Assembly: GCF_001864895.1 (NCBI RefSeq)
Contig: NZ_MJGO01000037.1
Location: 480,759 to 544,758, forward strand
Origin: Curtobacterium sp. MCBA15_009
GTDB lineage: Bacteria; Actinomycetota; Actinomycetes; Actinomycetales; Microbacteriaceae
Direction: 5' to 3'
DNA length: 64,000 nucleotides
The notes below the pieces were generated by a model. That model did not search any database and was not told the origin of the DNA. It was given only the letters and a program-made list of their open reading frames with translations. Made by a program: the position numbers and the translations under genes. The stretch's first letter is position 1. Each line of letters opens with the position of its first letter. Positions 16,736-26,734 of this stretch are shown piece after piece.

Positions 16736-18013
16736 ATGTCGACCTCAGCCCAGTCCTCCCTCCGCTCCCGCAGCCGCCTCGTCGCCGCTGCGGTCGCCGT
16801 CGTGCTCACGGCCGGCACGCTCGCCGCGCTGGCGCCCACCACGTCGGCCAGTGCTGCGTCCTACCCGTCGTGGAGCGAGGTGCAGCAGGCGAAGAAGTCG
16901 ACCAGCGCCCAGCAGGCGAAGGTCTCCGAGATCAAGTCGCTCATCTCGTCGCTGCAGACCGAGGCCGCCGCGAAGCAGAAGGCCGCGCAGGCCGCCGGCG
17001 AGGCGTACCAGGCCGCCCAGACCAAGTACGACGCCGCCGCGCTCGCGCAGCACAAGCTGCAGGCGCAGGCCGACGACGCGGCGAAGACCGCGACGCAGTC
17101 CGAGGAGCAGGCGGGCCAGCTCGCCGCGCAGCTCGGGCGGGCGAGCGCCAACGACGTGACGACGGACATCCTCACCCACCCGTCGAACTCCGGCGACCTG
17201 CTGTACGAGCTCGGCGCGATGTCGAAGCTCAGCGAGCAGGCCGACGGCATCTACTCGCAGGCCACGCAGGACCGCGGGACGGCCCAGGCCCAGGCGGACA
17301 AGGCCGACTCCGCGAAGGACGCCCTCGGCGACCTCGCCGACGCCGCGCAGTCGACGATGCAGGAAGCGCAGGGCGCGGCGGACGCGGCGCAGACGGCCGT
17401 CGACGCGCAGAACGACAACGAGACCCGGCTCGAGGCGCAGCTCACCGCGCTCACGACGAAGCAACGCGGCGTCGAGTCGGCGTACAAGCGGGGCGTGGCC
17501 GCCGAGAAGGCGCGGCAGGAGCGCATCGCGGCCGCGGCGGCCCGGGCGGCGGCGAAGGCCGCGGCGACGAGCCAGGGCGGCACCGGCGGTGGCACGGCGA
17601 ACTCGGCCGGCTGGGTGCGGCCGTCCGGCGGCTTCCAGACGAGCGGCTACGGGTACCGCGTCGACCCGTACACGCACTACACGGCACTGCACGCCGGGGT
17701 GGACCTGGCCCCCGCCTGCTACGCGCCGATCTACGCGGCGCACGACGGCACCGTGACCTTCGCCGGCAACGGCGGCGGCTACGGCAACGAGGTCGTGCTC
17801 GACAACGGCGGCGGCATCTCGACGGCCTACGGGCACGTCGTCGACGGGGGCATCCTCGTCACGAGCGGGCAACACGTCACCGCTGGGCAGCAGATCGCGA
17901 AGATCGGCTCGACCGGCTGGTCGACCGGCTGCCACCTGCACTTCGAGACCCGGATCAACGGTGCCGCCGTCGACCCGGTCCCCTTCATGGCAGCGCGGGG
18001 GATCTCGGTTTGA
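16736..18013 (+). CDS. Secreted M23-family murein endopeptidase with coiled-coil N-terminus
   Basis: A 425-residue protein with a signal peptide (RSRSRLVAAAVAVVLTAGTL...SASA, cleavage near residue 40). A long Ala/Gln-rich coiled coil (about 45-275) follows, with a short Gly-rich linker and a C-terminal LytM domain. Zinc ligands are visible in HAGVDLAPAC (His, Asp) and GCHLHFET, with YGHV supplying the other active-site His. Such enzymes cut peptide cross-links in peptidoglycan, and the coiled coil usually holds them inactive until division machinery engages it. The start at 16736 places the signal peptide correctly. It is followed 34 nt later by a sister NlpC/P60 gene with the same scaffold. 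Confidence 0.92.
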   Translation: MSTSAQSSLRSRSRLVAAAVAVVLTAGTLAALAPTTSASAASYPSWSEVQQAKKSTSAQQAKVSEIKSLISSLQTEAAAKQKAAQAAGEAYQAAQTKYDAAALAQHKLQAQADDAAKTATQSEEQAGQLAAQLGRASANDVTTDILTHPSNSGDLLYELGAMSKLSEQADGIYSQATQDRGTAQAQADKADSAKDALGDLADAAQSTMQEAQGAADAAQTAVDAQNDNETRLEAQLTALTTKQRGVESAYKRGVAAEKARQERIAAAAARAAAKAAATSQGGTGGGTANSAGWVRPSGGFQTSGYGYRVDPYTHYTALHAGVDLAPACYAPIYAAHDGTVTFAGNGGGYGNEVVLDNGGGISTAYGHVVDGGILVTSGQHVTAGQQIAKIGSTGWSTGCHLHFETRINGAAVDPVPFMAARGISV

Positions 18014-18047
18014 GCATCAGCGCCGTCGGAAGGCCCCGGCCCACGTC

Positions 18048-19493
18048 ATGAACCTGTCCGCCCGCTCCCTGTCCTGCGGGATCGCGACCGTCGCCGTGCT
18101 CGGCCTCGGGCTGTCGCTCGTCGTCGCCGGCCCGGCCCAGGCTGCCCCGTCGGGCCCCTCGTGGGACGACGTCAAGGCCGCCAAGTCGGACGCCGCCGAC
18201 GCCCAGCAGACCGTCGACGAGCTCAGCTCGCGGCTCACGACGCTGCAGGAGGCCGCCGACCGCGCCGGTGTCGTCGAGCAGCAGGCGGGACAGGCGTACG
18301 CCATGGCGGTGTCGCAGCAGCAGCAGGCGCAGGACACCCTCGACGACCTCGCCGCGCAGTCGAAGCGGGCGAAGGCGAAGGCCGACGACTCCGCCGGGCA
18401 GGTCGCCGGCCTCGTGGTCGAGCTGTCGCGCACCGGCGGCGGCGACCTGTCCACCGCGATGCTCGTCGACGCGTCCGACTCCGAGGACCTGCTCTACCGC
18501 GTCGGCACGATGTCGCACCTGTCCGAGCGGTCGGCGACCGTCCTCGCCGAGGCGCGGGCGGACCAGAAGACCGTCGACTCCCTCGCCGACCAGCAGGACG
18601 CCGCGACCACGGCGCTCCGCGCGGCGACCCGGACGTCCGAGACGGCGCTCACGACGGCGAACGACGTGTCCGCCGACGCGCAGTCCCGGGTGCAGGAGCA
18701 GCAGGAGCAGCAGGACGAGGTCCTGCGCCAGCTCGCCTACCTCAAGGGCACGAGCGTCGCGACGGAGACCGCGTACTGGACGGCACAACAGGCGAAGGCC
18801 GCCGAGGTCGCCCTGGCGGCGCAGACCGCACGCGACGACGACGGTGACGGACGAGCGACGGGCACCCGCCCGGGCGCGTCCACCGGCACCTCCGACCCGT
18901 CGACGAGCACGCCGTCCACGAGCAGGCCGTCCACGAGCACCCCCTCGACGAGCACCCCGGCGAACCCGGCACCCGCGCAGCCGGCGCCGAGCAAGCCGAA
19001 GCCCTCCCCAGCGAACCCGGCACCGGCCCCAGCACCGAGCAAGCCGAAGCCCGCACCGGCCCCCGCCCCCGCTCCGACGCCCACCGTCCCGAGCGGCCCG
19101 TCGAAGGCCGCCGGCGCCATCGCCTACGCGCGGGCCCAGCTCGGCAAGCCGTACGTGCTGAACGGCGCCGGGCCGAACACCTGGGACTGCTCCGGTCTCG
19201 TGATGATGGCCTACGGCTCGCAGGGCATCCCGACCGGCGGTCACAACGTGGTCTGGCAGTACAACCACTTCGCCTCGATCGGACGGCTCGTGCCGCTGTC
19301 GCAGCGCCAGCCCGGTGACATCCTGTTCTACTCGTCGAACGGAACCGCTTCAGGCGGTTACCACGACTCGATCTACACCGGCAACGGGATGATGGTCGAG
19401 GCGGCCCGTCCGGGCGTCGGCGTGGTCGAGCGGGCGGTCTGGACCCCGAGCCAGCTCCTGCCCTACGTCGCCCGTCCGAGCGGCGCCCTGTAG
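18048..19493 (+). CDS. Secreted NlpC/P60 endopeptidase with coiled-coil N-terminus (RipA-like)
   Basis: A 481-residue protein. Signal peptide MNLSARSLSCGIATVAVLGL to about residue 35; coiled coil (about 40-260) beginning PSWDDVKAAKSDAADAQQ; a Pro/Ser/Thr/Lys linker made of STPST and KPAPAP repeats (about 270-350); and a C-terminal NlpC/P60 domain. The catalytic Cys is in WDCSGLVMMAYGS and the His in YHDSIYTGNG. Layout and function resemble RipA, which cleaves stem peptides during septation. It shares its N-terminal scaffold with the M23 gene immediately upstream, and the two are probably cotranscribed. Confidence 0.93.
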   Translation: MNLSARSLSCGIATVAVLGLGLSLVVAGPAQAAPSGPSWDDVKAAKSDAADAQQTVDELSSRLTTLQEAADRAGVVEQQAGQAYAMAVSQQQQAQDTLDDLAAQSKRAKAKADDSAGQVAGLVVELSRTGGGDLSTAMLVDASDSEDLLYRVGTMSHLSERSATVLAEARADQKTVDSLADQQDAATTALRAATRTSETALTTANDVSADAQSRVQEQQEQQDEVLRQLAYLKGTSVATETAYWTAQQAKAAEVALAAQTARDDDGDGRATGTRPGASTGTSDPSTSTPSTSRPSTSTPSTSTPANPAPAQPAPSKPKPSPANPAPAPAPSKPKPAPAPAPAPTPTVPSGPSKAAGAIAYARAQLGKPYVLNGAGPNTWDCSGLVMMAYGSQGIPTGGHNVVWQYNHFASIGRLVPLSQRQPGDILFYSSNGTASGGYHDSIYTGNGMMVEAARPGVGVVERAVWTPSQLLPYVARPSGAL

Positions 19494-19509
19494 ACGCAGC
19501 ACGACGCAG

Positions 19510-19547
19510 AACGGCGCCCGCCCTCCGGATGGAGAGCGGGCGCCGTT
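19510..19547. terminator. Bidirectional terminator between NlpC gene and ppa
   Basis: AACGGCGCCCGC and GCGGGCGCCGTT form a 12-bp perfect stem with an extended inner CTCC/GGAG pairing. It lies between the convergent ends of the NlpC/P60 and pyrophosphatase genes. Confidence 0.8.
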
Positions 19548-19574
19548 CGTCGTCAGGGAAGCGTCACCGGCGCG

Positions 19575-20066
19575 TCAGTGACCGGCGGGCACGTACGCGG
19601 CCTGGCCGGCCTGCACGATCGCCTCGGCCTCGGCGGCGTCGCCCCAGCCCTCGGCCTTGACCCACTTGTTCGGCTCGAGGTCCTTGTAGCGCTCGAAGAA
19701 GTGCGCGATCTCGGCCTTCGTCTGCTCGTCGACGTCGGAGATGTCCTGGATGTGCGCCCAGCGCGGGTCCTTCGCGGGGACCACGAGGACCTTCTCGTCC
19801 TTGCCGGCCTCGTCGCTCATCTTGAAGACGCCGACCGGACGGACCTTGACGCCCACACCGGGGAACGTCGGGAACTCGAGCAGCAGCAGTGCGTCCACGG
19901 GGTCGCCGTCGTCGGCCAGGGTCTTCTCGAAGAAGCCGTAGTCGGTCGGGTAGACGAACGACGTGAACAGCACGCGGTCGAGGTAGACGCGACCGGTCTC
20001 GTGGTCCACCTCGTACTTGTTGCGGCTGCCCTTGGGGATCTCGACGACGACGTCGTACGCGGCCAT
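19575..20066 (-). CDS. ppa: Inorganic pyrophosphatase (family I, soluble)
   Basis: A 163-residue cytoplasmic enzyme hydrolysing pyrophosphate to phosphate, pulling biosynthetic reactions forward. Signature residues are seen in [24 protein letters not shown], and the metal-binding [10 protein letters not shown] with further acids downstream ([23 protein letters not shown]). Length and sequence match the hexameric bacterial type. It is divergent from tilS, with about 64 bp between the starts, a normal arrangement in this lineage. Confidence 0.97.
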   Translation of the reverse strand: MAAYDVVVEIPKGSRNKYEVDHETGRVYLDRVLFTSFVYPTDYGFFEKTLADDGDPVDALLLLEFPTFPGVGVKVRPVGVFKMSDEAGKDEKVLVVPAKDPRWAHIQDISDVDEQTKAEIAHFFERYKDLEPNKWVKAEGWGDAAEAEAIVQAGQAAYVPAGH

Positions 20067-20130
20067 GTCTGCACTCCTGGTTTGTCGAACGGGCTGTCGG
20101 TGGTTCCGAAAGCGCGGCTAACGTTACCGG

Positions 20131-21150
20131 GTGAACTCTCCGCGCCCCCGGCTGGACCCCGCGGTCGCCGACACCCGTCGAGCGGTGCGCACGCTGCTCG
20201 CCGACGCCCGCGACCAGGGTGTCGTCGCCGACGGCGACCTGGTGCTCGTCGCGCTGAGCGGCGGACCGGACTCGCTCGCGCTCGCCGCGGCCACCGCGTT
20301 CGAGGCGACGAAGCAGGGGCTCCGGTCCGGGGCGGTGGTCGTCGACCACGCGCTCCAGGCGGACTCCGAGGCGGTGGCGACCCGTGCCTCCCGACAGGCC
20401 GCGGAGCTGGGACTCGACCCGGTGACGGTCCGTCGGGTCGCCGTCGGCTCCGACGGCGGTCCGGAAGCCGCCGCCCGGGAGGCCCGTCACGCGTCGATCG
20501 CGCAGGTCGCGTCCGCCGTCGGCGCACCCCTCGTGCTGTTCGGGCACACGCTCGACGACCAGGCCGAGACGGTGCTGCTCGGCCTGGTGCGCGGCAGCGG
20601 GCCGGACAGCCTGTCCGGCATGCAGCCGCTCGTCCGGCGTGCTGAGGGCCCGGCCTACGGCCGGCCGCTGCTCGCGGTGCGGCGCCACACCACCCGGCAG
20701 GCGTGCGCCGCCGCGGGCCTCGCGCCCTGGCAGGACCCGCAGAACGACGACCCGGCGTTCGCCCGGGTGCGGGTGCGGCAGGTGCTCATGCCGGTGCTCG
20801 AACGGGAGCTCGGCGCCGGGGTGCCCGAGGCGCTCGCCCGGACGGCCGACCAACTGCGCGAGGACGCCGCGGCGCTCGACCACTTCGCGGAGGAGATCGC
20901 CGAGGACCTGGCCGAGCACTCCGAGGCGGGCATCTCGCTGTCCGTGCCGGGACTCGCCGCGAACCCGCCGGCGCTGCGGCAGCGGCTGGTCCGGCTCGCG
21001 GTGCGGAGCGAGTTCGGGGTGACGCTGTCCCGCGTGCAGACGCTCGAGGTCTGCCGGCTCGTGACGGACTGGAGCGGCCAGGGGCCGATCGACCTGCCGG
21101 GCGTCCGTGCGGCGCGGATCGGCGACCGCATCGCGTTCAGCGCCGGTTAG
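20131..21150 (+). CDS. tilS: tRNA(Ile)-lysidine synthase
   Basis: A 339-residue N-type ATP pyrophosphatase that converts C34 of tRNA-Ile(CAU) to lysidine so that it reads AUA. The P-loop-like ALSGGPDSLALAAA (residues about 41-54) and HTLDDQAETVLLGLVRGSG are diagnostic. The second half holds the RNA-binding region. It starts with GTG at 20131, 6 nt after a TAACGT box, suggesting leaderless translation. Next to hpt and ftsH as in most Actinobacteria. Confidence 0.95.
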   Translation: MNSPRPRLDPAVADTRRAVRTLLADARDQGVVADGDLVLVALSGGPDSLALAAATAFEATKQGLRSGAVVVDHALQADSEAVATRASRQAAELGLDPVTVRRVAVGSDGGPEAAAREARHASIAQVASAVGAPLVLFGHTLDDQAETVLLGLVRGSGPDSLSGMQPLVRRAEGPAYGRPLLAVRRHTTRQACAAAGLAPWQDPQNDDPAFARVRVRQVLMPVLERELGAGVPEALARTADQLREDAAALDHFAEEIAEDLAEHSEAGISLSVPGLAANPPALRQRLVRLAVRSEFGVTLSRVQTLEVCRLVTDWSGQGPIDLPGVRAARIGDRIAFSAG

Positions 21151-21159
21151 GCTGGGGCG

Positions 21160-21711
21160 GTGGAACTCTCCGACGTCCAGGCAGACCTGTCCGAAGTGCT
21201 CTTCACCCCCGAGCAGATCGACGAGAAGCTCGCCGAGCTCGCGGCGGTCGTCGACGCCGACTACGCGGGGCGCGACCCGCTGCTCGTCGGGGTCCTCAAG
21301 GGGGCCGTCATGGTGATGGCGGACTTCTCGCGACACCTGAAGATGCAGGCGCGGATGGACTGGATGGCGGTGTCGTCGTACGGCTCCGGCACGAAGTCGT
21401 CGGGTGTGGTGCGGATCCTCAAGGACCTCGACACCGACCTGCACGGGCGCGACGTCCTCATCGTCGAGGACATCATCGACTCGGGGCTGACCCTGTCGTG
21501 GCTCAAGCAGAACCTGCAGTCCCGCGGGGCCGCGAGCGTCGAGATCGTCGCGCTGCTGCGCAAGCCCGAGGCCGCCAAGGTCGAGGTCGACGTGAAGTAC
21601 GTCGGCTTCGACATCCCGGACGCCTTCGTGGTGGGGTACGGCCTCGACTACGACGAGCGCTACCGGAACCTGCGCGGCGTCGGCGTCCTCGCCCCGCACG
21701 TCTACAGCTGA
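21160..21711 (+). CDS. hpt: Hypoxanthine phosphoribosyltransferase
   Basis: A 183-residue purine salvage enzyme (hypoxanthine or guanine + PRPP to IMP or GMP). The PRPP-binding loop DVLIVEDIIDSGLTLSWL is clear. GVLKGAVMVMADFSR (PPi loop), SYGSGTKSSGVVRI (flexible loop) and VVGYGLDYDERYRNL complete the family pattern. It starts with GTG at 21160, 6 nt after TAGGCT, which overlaps the tilS stop. It therefore probably has its own leaderless transcript in addition to read-through. Confidence 0.96.
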   Translation: MELSDVQADLSEVLFTPEQIDEKLAELAAVVDADYAGRDPLLVGVLKGAVMVMADFSRHLKMQARMDWMAVSSYGSGTKSSGVVRILKDLDTDLHGRDVLIVEDIIDSGLTLSWLKQNLQSRGAASVEIVALLRKPEAAKVEVDVKYVGFDIPDAFVVGYGLDYDERYRNLRGVGVLAPHVYS

Positions 21712-21866
21712 GCGGGTCCGGGCCGCGCGGTCTCGCGCCGCGGACACTCGCCGAACGGTGAGTTCGCCCGCAGAGGACACCCATTCTCGCCACAGAATCG
21801 CAGCCGTATGCTGATCAGCACGCAACTTCGGCAGAGAAAGGTGTCGGGCATCTCAGCCCGGATCAC

Positions 21867-23852
<1,986 letters not shown>

Positions 23853-23861
23853 GCGGCCGGC

Positions 23862-24755
23862 ATGTCCGACCTCCCGACGCGACGCGCACGTCGGCTCGCC
23901 GAGGTGAGCCGTCCGCGCTCGGCACCCGTGACCCGGGTGCCGAGCGCGGCCGGCACCCGGGTGATGGGCATCCTCAACGTCACCCCCGACTCGTTCAGCG
24001 ACGGCGGGCTGCACCAGGCGTACGACGCCGCGGTGGCCCACGCCCGTGACCTCGTGGCCGCCGGTGCCGACATCGTCGACGTCGGTGGCGAGTCCACCCG
24101 TCCGGGCTCCGAACGGGTGCCGCTGGCGGTCGAGCAGGAACGCGTGCTGCCGGTGGTGCGGCAGCTCGTGGCCGAGGGCATCCCGGTGAGCATCGACACG
24201 ATGAACGCCGCCACCGCCGAACGCGCGGTCGAGGCCGGCGCGGCGATCGTGAACGACGTCTCCGGCGGACTCGCCGACCCGGAGATGGTCCGCGTGGTGC
24301 GGGACACCGGCACCCGGTTCGTCGTGATGCACTGGCGCGGGCACAGCGACCGGATGTACCGGAACGCCGAGTACACGCACGCGGTGGACGAGGTCCGGCG
24401 TGAGGTCGAGATGCGCGTCGCCGAGCTCATCGTCCTCGGGGTCCGCCAGGAGCAGGTCGTCATCGACCCGGGCCTCGGCTTCGCGAAGCAGGGCGCGCAG
24501 AACTGGGAGATCCTGGCCGGCTACGAGCGGTTCGCCTCGATCGGCCTGCCGGTGCTCGTCGCCGCGTCGCGCAAGCGGTTCCTCGACGGAGTCGGGAGCC
24601 CCGAGGGAGCAGCTCCGCGCGAGCGCGACCTCGCCACCGCCGCCATCAGCCTGCTCGCCGCCGAACGGGGCGCGTGGGGGGTGCGCGTGCACGACCCGGC
24701 ACCGACCCGTGCCGTGCTCGACGTCTGGGACGCCTGGAGGGCAGCTCGCTCGTGA
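23862..24755 (+). CDS. folP: Dihydropteroate synthase
   Basis: A 297-residue TIM-barrel enzyme joining p-aminobenzoate to hydroxymethyl-dihydropterin diphosphate, the sulfonamide target. Motifs are GILNVTPDSFSDGG, DIVDVGGESTRPGS, SIDTMNAATAERAVEAGA, NDVSGG, and VVIDPGLGFAKQG followed by VAASRKRFL. The extra N-terminal 25 residues are basic and probably unstructured; a start near MGILN is too short to be likely. The folB GTG overlaps its TGA. folE, usually between ftsH and folP in actinobacteria, is absent here. Confidence 0.96.
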   Translation: MSDLPTRRARRLAEVSRPRSAPVTRVPSAAGTRVMGILNVTPDSFSDGGLHQAYDAAVAHARDLVAAGADIVDVGGESTRPGSERVPLAVEQERVLPVVRQLVAEGIPVSIDTMNAATAERAVEAGAAIVNDVSGGLADPEMVRVVRDTGTRFVVMHWRGHSDRMYRNAEYTHAVDEVRREVEMRVAELIVLGVRQEQVVIDPGLGFAKQGAQNWEILAGYERFASIGLPVLVAASRKRFLDGVGSPEGAAPRERDLATAAISLLAAERGAWGVRVHDPAPTRAVLDVWDAWRAARS

Positions 24756-25141
24756 ACGACACCATCCGCCTCGTCGGGGTCCGCGCCCGCGGCAACCACG
24801 GCGTCTTCGACCACGAACGCACCGACGGCCAGGACTTCGTCGTCGACGTCGCCGTGGAGCTCGACGCCCGAGCCGCCTCCGGCAGCGACGACCTCGACGC
24901 CACCGTGCACTACGGGGTGCTCGCCGAGCAGGTCGTCGCCGAGGTCGAGCGCGACCCGGTCGACCTCATCGAGACGCTGGCCGAGCGCATCGCCGCCGTC
25001 GTGCTCAGCCACCGCGCGGCCCTGGCGACCGAGGTCACGGTGCACAAGCCGCAGGCGCCGATCACCGTCCCGTTCACCGACGTGTCGATCACCATCCGTC
25101 GCACCCGCGGCGCCGACGCCCCGGTCGAGGGGGCGGCGTGA
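24752..25141 (+). CDS. folB: Dihydroneopterin aldolase
   Basis: A 129-residue enzyme of folate synthesis (7,8-dihydroneopterin to 6-hydroxymethyl-dihydropterin and glycolaldehyde). NDTIRLVGVRARGNHGVFDH contains the catalytic Gly/His region. DATVHYGVLAEQVV and DLIETLAERIA supply the conserved Tyr and Glu, and VTVHKPQAPI is the family C-terminal signature with its Lys-Pro. The GTG start (24752) overlaps the folP stop, and its TGA overlaps the folK start. Confidence 0.95.
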   Translation: MNDTIRLVGVRARGNHGVFDHERTDGQDFVVDVAVELDARAASGSDDLDATVHYGVLAEQVVAEVERDPVDLIETLAERIAAVVLSHRAALATEVTVHKPQAPITVPFTDVSITIRRTRGADAPVEGAA

Positions 25142-25689
25142 GCCGCGTCGTGGTCGCCCTCGGCGCCAACCTCGGCGACCGGGGCAGCACCCTGCGCGCC
25201 GCTGCCGAGGCCGTCGCCGCACTGCCCGGCGTGCGCCCGGTGGCGTCGAGCCACGAGGTCGAGTCCGTCGCCGTCACGCTGGACGGCCCGGACGACGCGA
25301 AGCCCCGCTACCGCAACGCCGTGGTGATCGTCGACACCGACCTCGAGCCGCAGGTGTTCCTCGACGCCCTGCACGGCATCGAGGACGCCCACGGCCGCAC
25401 CCGCGACGTCCGCTGGGGCGACCGCACGCTCGACCTCGACGTCGTGGCCGTCGACGACCTCCGGATCGACACGGCGACCCTCACGGTGCCGCACCCGCGG
25501 GCCGCCGAGCGGGCGTTCGTGCTCGCGCCGTGGCTCGACGCCGACCCCGCGGCCGTCCTGCCCGGTGCCGGGCCGGTGGCCGACCTGCTCGCCGCACTGG
25601 GCGACGACACCGAGCGCGTCGACGAGCCGCGCCTGCTCGCCGAGCCGACCCGGGCCTCCGCACCGGAACGGGACGTGACCAGCGCATGA
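25138..25689 (+). CDS. folK: 2-amino-4-hydroxy-6-hydroxymethyldihydropteridine pyrophosphokinase
   Basis: A 183-residue HPPK transferring pyrophosphate from ATP to hydroxymethyl-dihydropterin, the step before FolP. Seen are VVALGANLGDRGSTLRAA, RYRNAVVIVDTDLEPQ, DVRWGDRTLDLDVVAV (metal-binding Asp pair) and PHPRAAERAFVLAPW. The GTG start overlaps the folB stop and the TGA overlaps the next gene (ATGA), giving a tightly coupled folP-folB-folK-DUF3180 chain. Confidence 0.96.
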   Translation: MSRVVVALGANLGDRGSTLRAAAEAVAALPGVRPVASSHEVESVAVTLDGPDDAKPRYRNAVVIVDTDLEPQVFLDALHGIEDAHGRTRDVRWGDRTLDLDVVAVDDLRIDTATLTVPHPRAAERAFVLAPWLDADPAAVLPGAGPVADLLAALGDDTERVDEPRLLAEPTRASAPERDVTSA

Positions 25690-26177
25690 AGCCGACCCGA
25701 CTCTCCACCCTGCTCGCCCTCGCCGTGGTCACCGCCGTCGCCGGGTACGCGATCGACGCCGTGCTCGCCTCACGCCAGGCGCCGACGCTCCTGCTCGCCG
25801 TGCCGCTCGGCGTCACGCTCGCGTTCATCGGCGTCGCCGTCGTGGCCATGGCGCGCCCGATCCGGCAGCACGCACGGGACGGCGCCGGGCGCCGGCACCC
25901 GGTCGACCCGCTGTACGCGACCCGCGTCGTCGTGCTCGCGAAGGCCGCGAGCCTGTGCGGCGCGCTCTTCACCGGCTTCGGCACCGGGCTCGTCGTCTAC
26001 CTGCTGACGCGCGCGGTGGTGCCTTCGCTAGGCTCGACCCTGCCGAACGTGGTCGCCGTCGGCGGCGGTGTCGTCCTGACGGTCTGCGCCCTGGTGGCCG
26101 AGCGGATGTGCGTCGCACCCCCGGAGGACGACGACGACCGTCACGGTCCCGGCGCCGGCACGACGACGCTCGACTGA
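25686..26177 (+). CDS. DUF3180 family membrane protein
   Basis: A 163-residue protein starting MKPTRLSTLLALAVVTAVAG. It has four predicted transmembrane helices (about 8-24, 33-52, 78-102, 112-134) and a short acidic tail. DPLYATRVVVLAKAASLCGALFTG is typical of DUF3180, an actinobacterial family that always follows folK and has no established role. It overlaps the folK stop by 4 nt. Confidence 0.88.
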   Translation: MKPTRLSTLLALAVVTAVAGYAIDAVLASRQAPTLLLAVPLGVTLAFIGVAVVAMARPIRQHARDGAGRRHPVDPLYATRVVVLAKAASLCGALFTGFGTGLVVYLLTRAVVPSLGSTLPNVVAVGGGVVLTVCALVAERMCVAPPEDDDDRHGPGAGTTTLD

Positions 26178-26204
26178 CCGAGCACCACCCCAGGAGGCCC
26201 CGCG

Positions 26205-26726
26205 ATGCCGCGTGAACGACTCGACGAGGACGGCCTCGGCCTGCAGGGCATCGCGTGGACGCGGGTGTCCGCCAAGCTCGTCTGGACCGAACTCGTCATC
26301 GCCCTGGTGATCGGCGCGGTGTTCACCGCCGGCTTCGTGCTCATCGGCGTCGTCAACGACGGCTTCGGCTCGCCCGCCGGCACGGTCTTCACCCTCATCG
26401 GGATCGCCGCCGCCGTCGTCACCATCGTCACGGCGTCCCTCACCCCGCGCCGGGTCCGCGCGATCGGCTACGCCCTGCGGGACGACGACCTGGTGGTCCG
26501 GCGCGGGCTCATGTGGCAGCGCTTCACGGCGGTGCCGTACGGCCGCATGCAGCTCGTCGACGTCGCCCGCGGTCCGCTCGACCGCGCGCTCGGCATGAGC
26601 GAGCTGAAGTTCGTCACCGCCGCGGCCGCCACGAACGTCCGGATCCCCGGGGTCCCCGCCTCCGACGCCGACGCGCTGCGCGACCGGCTGGTCGAACTCG
26701 CCGAGTCCCGCCGCGCCGGGCTCTAG
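26205..26726 (+). CDS. PH domain-containing membrane protein (YdbS-like)
   Basis: A 173-residue protein. Two transmembrane helices (about 28-50 and 62-80) are followed by one bacterial PH (bPH2) domain: IGYALRDDDLVVRRGLMWQRF, PYGRMQLVDVARGPLDRALG and MSELKFVTAAAATNVRIPGV. It forms a pair with the longer multi-PH protein downstream (8 bp gap), the same arrangement as ydbS-ydbT in Bacillus, which affects resistance to membrane-active and cell-wall stress. The exact role here is not known. Confidence 0.88.
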   Translation: MPRERLDEDGLGLQGIAWTRVSAKLVWTELVIALVIGAVFTAGFVLIGVVNDGFGSPAGTVFTLIGIAAAVVTIVTASLTPRRVRAIGYALRDDDLVVRRGLMWQRFTAVPYGRMQLVDVARGPLDRALGMSELKFVTAAAATNVRIPGVPASDADALRDRLVELAESRRAGL

Positions 26727-26734
26727 GAGGACCC

